A stretch of DNA of 64,000 nucleotides. Source: Cerioporus squamosus (lineage: Eukaryota; Basidiomycota; Agaricomycetes; Polyporales; Polyporaceae). Of the stretch, positions 56,514 to 64,000 are shown piece by piece. The first letter of the stretch is position 1. The number at the start of each line of letters is the position of its first letter. The stretch is taken from positions 1-64,000 of the forward strand of contig JABYQS010000024.1 in NCBI GenBank assembly GCA_022592435.1. Direction: 5' to 3'. The translations under genes and the position numbers were made by a program. Under the pieces are notes generated by a model. It did not search any database and was not told the DNA's origin. It saw only the letters and a list, made by a program, of their open reading frames with translations.

Positions 56514-57800
56514 TCACTCGTTCCCAAAGTACTCCTCCACCAACGCCTTCTTCCTCAGCTCCAACAAGTACGCCTCCATCTCTTCCCTTGTTGGAAGCTT
56601 CGGCGGCATGAGTATTTCCGGCGAGAGGATGGGAATAAAAGCGGCCGTTCGCTTTGCGTGCGCGAGCATTGCCTCCTCCGTCGACGCCTCAGATGGAGGC
56701 GACGGAGATGCGCCGTCCGTCTTTGCACGTTTCGCAACTTCGGAGTCGGCCGCCATCTCCACGTCGCCGTCTTCGTCCGGAGCTTTGCGTTTCGGTTCGG
56801 GGGGGCCTGCTTGACTAACGTCTGTGACGGAGATGGCTACGTGTTGTTTCGCGGGACGGGGTATTGGGGGAACGGGCTCGTCAGTTGGGAGACCGAGCAC
56901 TGTACGAAGGTGGTTATACGCGTCTTCCCATTCTGCGATAAGCATAGCATCAGTGAGCTGTTCAAAACAACTGGGAGAGGCAGAGCAGATAAGAGCAGAA
57001 CCTGGAGACCGCGCATGAAGACGACAGAACATGTGAACCGTCAATCGCGCCACAGGGAGCAAAGTTGGAAGAACAAGCAGACGGGGCGTATGCTGAACCA
57101 CGTACCTTCCTCCTCGGCATGCATCTCGAACTCCAGCAGCTTCCCTTCGGCGTCCGTTTCGTCCAAGTCTCCGAAGTACGCCGGGCCCTGGTTCTGGAAC
57201 TTCTTGTAGTAGTTCTGAACCTTGTTCTCCTCGTCCTCCTCCGTCTTCTTGCTCATAAAGAGCTCCTTCACTCCTGGCAGCTCCTTCGCTCTCCCAAAGT
57301 ACTTGTACCCCTTCGTCCCTGGCACTTCCTTCCCGTCGTCGTCCAACATGGCCACATTACGCCGATAGTTCGCGCCGCCGAGCGCGACTATTTGGTTCTC
57401 CCAATGCCGCTTCTCGCGCAACAGTCGGTTGATCTCATCGTTGAGGTCTCGCACCTCGTAGTCCGTCAGACCCGCTAGTGAGCATGGAAGGATTGTTAGT
57501 ACGGATACGGGGAAGACGCATGAAAGATGGCATGACGCACAGTCCTGGATTTTCGACACCTTCCTGCTAATCTCGCGCAGAATCTCTCCTCTCCACCTCT
57601 CGCATTCCCGCAAGCTCTTGCATGCGCTGGCCATGCGCGGTCTCCGGTCGCTGCGAGTCCCCAGCCCAAGCTCGGCGGCCTGAGCCTCACGGAACCGGTA
57701 GAGCATGGATTGTGCCTTCTCCTCATTACGAGCCTAGAGCAGCACAATTTTCAACACCATGTAATAAAAACGCAAGGAGATGTATCGCGAAACTCACCAT
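56514..57800 (-). CDS. ISY1: ISY1, pre-mRNA splicing factor of the NineTeen complex
   Basis: Four or five exons; the first coding exon is just the ATG (57800-57798) followed by a GTGAGT donor. The second begins ARNEEKAQSMLYRFREAQAAELGL, the invariant ISY1 start. Further conserved blocks are RPRMASACKSLRECERWR, EISRKVSKIQD, GLTDYEVRDLNDEINRLLREK and NYRRNVAMLDDDGKEVPGT. The C-terminus (residues about 190-310) is acidic and Pro-rich, ending EYFGNE. ISY1 sits in the catalytic spliceosome near the branch helix and affects fidelity. The start codons of ISY1 and RRP42 are 256 bp apart, head-to-head. Confidence 0.92.
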
Positions 57801-58056
57801 TTTGCAAGCACAGTGCCGGAAGACAAGAGGGTGGATATAGAGGAGGTGAGCGGCGAGCGCAAGTCGCGGAGGGTTCAGTGAGGCGACAAGCGCCGCGCCC
57901 TCTCGCTTGCACTGCATTTTGCCCTTTTCGGGTCCACCAAACGTCCGCCTGAATTTCCTCGCCCCGTTCTCGCAGCTTGCTTGTGTCCTAGACTCGCTGC
58001 TTGTGTGCTAACCGCCCGATTGAAGACAACACTGAGTCCGTGCAAGCACCTCTACA

Positions 58057-59248
58057 ATGGCGGCAGTCTTGCTCTCAAAGTCTGAACGCGCATACATCCA
58101 ATCCTCGCTGAAGGCGACTCCTCCATTACGTGCGGACGGGCGGGGTCTCCTGGACTTCCGCACCGTCCTCCTCGAGACTGGCGTGGCGCCACTAGCAAAC
58201 GGCAGCGCAAGACTGAACATCGGCAAGATGGCGCGCGAGGGCGGCGGCGGGACGGAGATAGTCGCGGCCGTCAAGCTCGAAGTCGAGGATGTCGAGTCTG
58301 GAGATGGGGTCGACGGCGGACGAGTAGCATGCTCGGTTACTTGGTGCGTAACATCACACGCTCCTGTCTCACTGCGGTCCAACACGTCAATTCTTGCAAG
58401 GTAGCTCCCCAGCTGCATATCCACATCTTTCATCAAATGCACTGGACGAGTTGCAGCACGACCTCACCGTCATCCTGCAGCAGACCATCGGACATCCGTC
58501 TCTACACCCGCGGAACCTCACCATCATCCCGCGGAAGAAATCGTGGCTGCTCAACCTCGATGCGGTCGTTCTGGCTGATGCCGGAAACGTCGTCGACGCG
58601 CTCTTCATGGCGGCGCGCGCAGCACTGTGGGATGCGAAGGTGCCCCGGACTCGCGCAGTCCAGTACCGCGCTCCAGAAACATTGAAGTTTACCAAGAACA
58701 ATGCACCGGGCGCGATGGATGTCGACGAGGGCACCAGTGGTTTCGACACTCGAGATATGGCCCGGACGGCGGCGGACTTCGAGCTTCCCGACTACTGGGA
58801 CGAGGGAGAAATACTCGACGGCCGGGAAAAGTGGCCCATCTCCGTAACATTGAACCTCGTACGTGCCTCCTCTTACTCTCACAAAAGGCCCATGATACTT
58901 ACTGTACGCGTCTCCAGCTCCCACCAGTACATCTGCTGGACGCGACACCGGCAGAAGAAGCATCAATCCCCCAACGTCTGCACTTGATGTTCTCCTTTGT
59001 GCCCTCTGCACCCCCGACCTTGCAGGGTATGCGGTTATTGGGCCCGGCAGAGCTGGATCTAACGGATCTGAAAGACTCCATAGCGGTCAGTGTGCACCAC
59101 ACATCCAGTAAAACTTGACTGATATGCGGAATCGTAGGCTGGCGAAAAGTATGCGAAGGAGCTGTTTTCCGCGTTGGAGACCAAGTTGAGGGAAGAGGAC
59201 AACAGACGGAACATCAAGGCGAGGGACAGATTCGCCCTCATGCGATGA
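58057..59248 (+). CDS. RRP42: RRP42 (EXOSC7), RNase PH-like exosome ring subunit
   Basis: A multi-exon gene, about 340 residues. It begins with LLSKSERAYIQSSL, then RADGRGLLDFRTVLLETGVAP and GSARLNIG, the RNase PH-fold start. Later blocks are SSNALDELQHDLTVILQQTI, ALFMAARAALWDAKVP, KWPISVTLNL and a final long helix (GEKYAKELFSALETKL). RRP42 is a non-catalytic member of the six-subunit exosome ring. One acceptor (GCAAGGTAG before CTCCCC) is chosen because it joins VACSVT to CSPAAYPHLSSNA in frame. No break seen. Confidence 0.88.
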
Positions 59249-59688
59249 TGTCTGCGTGCATTTACAAAAGTATTGTATCTTTGTATTCTACGCCGTATCC
59301 CGCTTCCCTTCTGTTATCTCGTGATCCCTATGGTCAAAACTGAAAGCAACATACACGGCCGGCGCTGTCGCAAGATATTGGTTTACTCGCATATATACGT
59401 GAGCAAGACGACCTTTCCTCTAATGACGAGTCCTTCTCTCACCTTCGCGTAGTACCACTTATGCGTTCTTTCGAAGGTCAGAGGATTTGAAGCAGATCGG
59501 GAGTTTCCATAGCGCAAAGTGTACCAAGACAGATTCATACAAGCTCATGCACATAGTCTAACATAGAACTAGTCCATCCGTATAACATTACATCCCCAGA
59601 TCCCGAATACCGCGCGTACGCGTCATACGTGCACATCCCTCCTAGCGCAGAAAGCCATCACGGACTCCTGCCCAGATACGCCAGCAGC
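59249..59688. other. Intergenic, convergent RRP42 and VPS27 3' ends
   Basis: About 440 bp of 3' flanking DNA. No gene, RNA or repeat recognised. Confidence 0.55.
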
Positions 59689-62079
59689 CTACAGGTCAAT
59701 CAACAACGCCTCTTTCCTCTCCGGCTCAGGTGGCGCATACTGAGGAAGCGAGTTCGGAACCTGCGGGAAGTTCGGCATGGGGACCGACATCTGCTGGAGG
59801 TGCTGCAGTTGCGACGGATTGTGCGACGAGGCTGGGACGGACAAGGTGTTCGAGCGAGCGAGGTAGCCGTTCGGCGCGGCCGCGGGCGTTTGCTGCTGTT
59901 GGTAGCCGGAAACGGTGTTGTGCCGGGATAGTGAGGGAGCAGAGGGGCTCTGAGTCTGCTGGGGTTGCGGTTGATAATCCACGGGAGGTGGAGGAGGAGC
60001 AGAGGCACCAGCGGGTGGCTGGAAGGATACTGGTAATGGTGCGGCAGCAGGGGTAGGGGCAGTGCCGTACTGGGACACGCTGACAGGCGGAGGGGACATG
60101 GCGCCGTAAGGCAGACCTTCCTGGCCATACCGAGGTTGAATCGAAGGCGAGCTCGGGGACAAGACAGGAGCGGTTTGCGGCTGGTACATCTGGTGCTGGG
60201 GCTGCTCTGAGGGAGGGGACGTAATGTAAACACCACTTGGTTGAGGAGCAGGGGTTGGGGAGAAGTACGACGACGGTTGAACGGGAGTCGCAGGTACTTG
60301 CTGTGACGAGGGCTGCGGTTGCCAATGCCCGTACGTGCCGTTAACGGGATGGTACTGTGGAGCGTATGCACCGGTGTCTTGCCGAGGAATAGCGGAGGGA
60401 CTTGCTCTCCACGAAGGGCGGGATAGTTGCTCAGTAAGGAGCTTGTCGTACAGCTTCACCGCTTGCGAGAGCTTCTCGTGCATCTCAACCAACATCTCTG
60501 TGGAGAGACTGAGCGAAGAGTCTGAAGCAGAAAGGAATGGTACTCACCTTCTTTCCGGCTCGTGTCGTTCAAGCTCATAGCGAGCTTGGGCCGCAGAGCA
60601 TTTGCCTTGTCAAACAATTCCGTCACTGCTGGGTACCTCGAGAGGTCCCTCCCTCCCTGTGCCTGGACTTGTTCTACTGTCTGGTTGAAGGTCAGGATGG
60701 CATCCTCCTCCAACGGCTCAAGATCGTAGCTGGGTATTTGTGGCAACCTCGGCTTGGGAGTGGCACTCGCTGGGGGATACGATTGAGCATAGCCGGGACC
60801 GGGGGACGAGATGTACGGGGATCGGTCTGAGACGTCGATGACTATGGGCGCGCTCGGCTTCGGCGCGTTCGCTTCTCGCAAACTAGCTTCTATGGCGGCC
60901 TTCAGGTCTGGGTCCTCTTCCTCTTCATTGCGAGTATGAGAGGACGTTGCGTAGGGGCGCGTCGGGCGGTCGACTATCGGCGGCTCGGATGATTGCCAAG
61001 GGGTCGGGGAGGGTACGTAACCCGGGCGATGGCCGCCAGCCGAACCAACTTCTTCTAGTGAGAGTTGAATGGCGCGCTGCAACTCCGCGTCGTAGAGGTC
61101 GCGTGCAGACCGATGTCGCGAAGTAGAGACGCTCTGGGATGATCGGTGCGTCCTATGGTAGATGGCGTTAGGAGCGTGCTGGACAAGGAGAGAGGTTGTG
61201 ACGTACTTCTGGGACTTCTTGTTCAACAAGGTATAGCAACTGTCGCAGACACGGACTTCCTGTGCAATCCCAAAGTGGGGCAGTGGCATTGACTTCGATG
61301 AACACTTCTGGTCGAACACTCGACCGCAGTTGCGGCAGTGATGTTTACGGTTTGTAAACGTGAAGGGGTCGCGGCAGCGGAGGCAAACGTCCGAGTCAAT
61401 CCATTCGGGTGCAGTCTGCGTGTCCACCATAGCAGAGGAGGTGACGGCAGGATCACGAGGAGGGAAGTTGAATCCTGAACGGGCGGTCTCTCAAACACTG
61501 CCCCTAGTGTTACGAACATGGTACTCACCTTCGCGCTGCAGCGTCCTGTACACCTCTCCTACGTAGCTCAGACTCGGCTTGCCCTCGAACGCGGTGGCCC
61601 AATCTTGAATGTACCGGAGAATCTTGTTCTTGACGTCATGGTTGAGTGCGGGCATCTTGAGTATTGATACGAGATTGTCCATGAACTCGCGAGACGCGAT
61701 CTCAGCAAGAAATCCATCGCCGCCGTTCTTGACGCAGATATCAGTCAACTAGAAGGTGTCAGCAAATACGCGTCCTCGACTGCGGCGGAGCACATACGCT
61801 GAGTGCAAGGAGCTGGACGTTGGGATTCTTGTGTCCTAGTCGACGCTTCAGGGCACGCATGGCGTCCTTGGGTGGTACAGACTTGGAGCGAATCTGGTCG
61901 CATATCTCTAGGTTGAGAGCAATGTCTTCTGAACCGCTTGGCAGAAGCTCAGACGTCGCCTTGTCTGGAGTTGCCATGCGCTTGAACAAACACGTCAACA
62001 GCGGTGTTAATGAGCACGTACCTACGGCGTCGTCGAGCTGAGACGTTCCCCAGAGAAGTGAGCTAAGATACGTAGTCAT
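59689..62079 (-). CDS. VPS27: VPS27, ESCRT-0 ubiquitin-binding subunit
   Basis: Start [19 protein letters not shown]; about 680 residues. A VHS domain (residues 1-145, with [13 protein letters not shown] and [11 protein letters not shown]) is followed by a FYVE finger ([31 protein letters not shown]) that binds PI3P on endosomes. Two UIM-like helices follow ([14 protein letters not shown] and [15 protein letters not shown]), then a GAT-like coiled region ([12 protein letters not shown] ... [16 protein letters not shown]). A long Gln/Pro/Ser-rich tail ends in LLIDL, a clathrin-box-type motif. With HSE1 it collects ubiquitinated cargo for multivesicular bodies. It is head-to-head with RPB1 (328 bp). 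Confidence 0.93.
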
Positions 62080-62407
62080 GATAGAGAAAGAGAAAGAGGT
62101 CGTAGCAGTTAGTCGTTGGCGAAGTCCTGGCAGTAGGCGGCGAGCGCAGCCTGAGCGAGCCCGAGCGTGACGTAACACTGTGACAGGGTGTCACAAGGGA
62201 GCGGTCCCGGCGCCGTGCGCGTTGGCTGAGTCCACCGCTCCTTGTCCTCGACCACGTCGACGACGCTGGCCCCAACCCCCTCCTCGTCCCCCTGCTTCTT
62301 TCAGAGTCTTTCTTTTGCTTTTGTGTATACCTGGGACTATCGCTCTGCTCTTTTGACGGGCTTCTTCAGCTCTCGACGTCGTCTGCTCACGTCTCCTGTC
62401 GCTCGCC
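62080..62407. promoter_or_regulatory. Shared upstream region of VPS27 and RPB1
   Basis: 328 bp between divergent starts. The RPB1-proximal half is rich in C and T (CCCCTGCTTCTTTCAGAGTC, TTTCTTTTGCTTTTG). No TATA box is clear. Promoter role inferred from layout. Confidence 0.5.
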
Positions 62408-64000
62408 ATGCTTGGTCACCAGTTCGCGTATTCTGCGGCACCTGTCCGCAGGGTGCGGGAGGTGCAATTCGGCATCCTCTCCCCTGAGGAGATAGTGCGT
62501 TTTTCATCTCATTTTGCGTGAGTTGGACGCGTTCCTAATGACCAACGACAGAAAGCGTACTCCGTCGCCAAAATTGAACACCCAGAGGTCATGGACGAAA
62601 CCACCCACAAACCAAAGGCTGGCGGCCTGATGGATCCTCGCATGGGCACGATAGACCGCAACTTCAAGTGTCAGACGTGTGGAGAGGGCATGTCGGAGTG
62701 TCCAGGGCATTTCGGGCACATCGAGCTGGCGAAGCCCGTCTTCCACCCTGGTGAGTGGCAACCGCCCCTGATGCGCCTGGTGCGACCCCGCTGTGACCCG
62801 GATGCTGATCGCGCGTCGGCAGGTTTCATCGTGAAAGTGAAGAAGATTCTGGAGTGTATATGTGTAAACTGCGGTCGTCTGAAGGCTGATAGCGTGAGTG
62901 ACCAGTTCTCTCCTCTCGTTTCGCACCCCACCACCCAATTTTCTGGGGGCTCTCTCCAATGCCATGGAGAACCCCAAACCCGCACTGCGTTCGTTCTCGA
63001 CAATCGAGACGTTCTTCCACCCGCGACGCGGGCCGCGCGCGTTTTCGATCGCTTGATCGCCGTGCGGCCTACTACACACGTCCGGTCATGGTTGGACACG
63101 CGGTGTGTGGTGAAATGGGGGGCTTAGCGAGGAGTGCGGGATCATGAACACCCGAGCAGTCTCCTGCGTGAGCTGCTATGATGGATAGCCAACTGCCCTC
63201 GCTGTGGCGCAGTTAGAGTGGCACGTTCGGCCTGACACTTGAGACTCGGTTGTCGTAGCCCCCTGTTGTATCCCTCTTGCTGTCGTATCGGTCCCTCCGA
63301 GATGCAGTTTGATTCTGACCATTGCTGACATTTTGAATTGCATATCTCGCTCCTGTTCGTGATGTAAGTCCGACACCGACTTCGCGGCCCGCATCAGGCA
63401 CATCCGCGATCCCAAGGCCCGCATGCAAGCTGTATGGGCGTACTGCAAAGGCAAGATGATCTGCGAACCCGATGAGCCCGAAAAGGAGGGCGAGGGCGGC
63501 GACCAGGATGAACCCAAGAAAGGTCACGGTGGTTGCGGTGCCCAGCAGCCTCTAATCAGGAAGGAGGGTCTCAAGCTCTTTGTGCAGTACAAGCGTGGGA
63601 AGGATGAGGATGAGGTTTGTGCCTTTCGATCGCATCTCCTGCGGGTACTCATCTCGCACAGGAGACGAAGTCTCTCCAGCCGGACAAGAGGCTGTTCCCG
63701 CCTCATGAAGTCTATACTGCACTGAAGAAGATTCCCGATGCAGACCTCCACCTTCTCGGGTTGTCGACTGACTATGCTCGGCCGGAGTGGATGATCCTCA
63801 CTGTCCTCCCAGTGCCTCCACCGCCTGTTCGACCTAGTATTGCTGTCGACGGTGGCACGATGCGCAGTGAAGATGACTTGACATACAAGCTGGGTGACAT
63901 CATCAAGGCATCTGCCAATGTACGACGGTGTGAGCAGGAAGGAGCACCGGCCCACGTCATCAACGAGTTTGAGCAGTTGCTACAAGTAAGCAATATGACG
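62408..64000 (+). CDS. RPB1: RNA polymerase II largest subunit RPB1 (5' part, 3' end outside window)
   Basis: Start ATG 62408: [29 protein letters not shown], then [16 protein letters not shown], the universal RPB1 beginning. The clamp zinc sites are visible ([22 protein letters not shown]), then [26 protein letters not shown] and [20 protein letters not shown]. The exon ends with EFEQLLQ at 63985 and a GTAAGC donor follows, so the catalytic core and CTD lie beyond the window. One intron (62894-63370, 477 nt) is far longer than the 50-60 nt seen elsewhere and ends in a TAAG acceptor. Confidence 0.95.

Noticed and set aside
63170..63240. C/D snoRNA inside the long RPB1 intron
   Set aside because: ATGATGG is only near the C-box consensus, and the flanks of the candidate C and D boxes do not form a convincing closing stem. 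Kept only as a question.

Overview
This is a stretch of an intron-rich, GC-rich fungal nuclear genome, almost certainly an Agaricomycete basidiomycete (a wood-decay or polypore-type genome is my inference; no species is named). The reasons are many short introns of about 45-80 nt with GTRNGT donors, very tight gene spacing, and protein content typical of basidiomycetes. I reconstructed about 27 genes by splicing exons by eye; coordinates are from start codon to stop codon and include introns.

Layout. 1-2.1 kb: C-terminal part of URB1. 2.5-7 kb: Dbf2/Sid2-type NDR kinase (-), Mediator MED21 (-), RTF2 (+). 7.2-13.6 kb: ISA1-like Fe-S assembly factor, a possible tiny spliced gene, a mitochondrial ribosomal protein, ER glucosidase II alpha (all +). 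14.6-16.8 kb: an allantoate-permease-like MFS transporter (+). 17.4-22.5 kb: GET2 (-), LSM2 (+), a HAUS1-like coiled-coil protein (+), an AGE2-type ArfGAP (+). 22.6-30.2 kb: leukotriene A4 hydrolase/aminopeptidase (-), RNA polymerase I subunit RPA12 (+), OST5 (-), YOP1 (+), secreted GH76 (-). 32.7-35.6 kb: UNC93-like transporter (+). About 3 kb without a recognisable gene follows. 38.6-44.4 kb: VPS72/YL1 and meiotic MSH4 (+). 44.7-52 kb: FAD oxidoreductase (-), BCP1 (+), VPS35 (+). 52.7-54.9 kb: an inverted, disabled copy of the MFS transporter. 56.3 kb: an intron-containing tRNA-Ala. 56.5-64 kb: ISY1 (-), RRP42 (+), VPS27 (-), and the 5' part of RPB1 (+), which runs off the window.

The genes are mostly unrelated housekeeping functions: transcription, splicing and RNA decay (URB1, MED21, RPA12, RPB1, LSM2, ISY1, RRP42), ER and secretory functions (glucosidase II, GET2, OST5, YOP1), and endosomal sorting (VPS35, VPS27). 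They do not form a cluster. Many are in head-to-head pairs sharing 0.1-0.3 kb of upstream DNA.

I found no defence system, secondary-metabolite cluster, intact transposon or virus. The notable points are an inverted transporter duplication with one pseudogenised copy, a set of 1-2 nt frame breaks in five otherwise well-conserved genes (five breaks in glucosidase II alone), two likely GC-AG introns, two genes whose first coding exon is only the ATG, very small exons in MSH4 and the UNC93-like gene, and a small tandem repeat in the kinase N-terminus.
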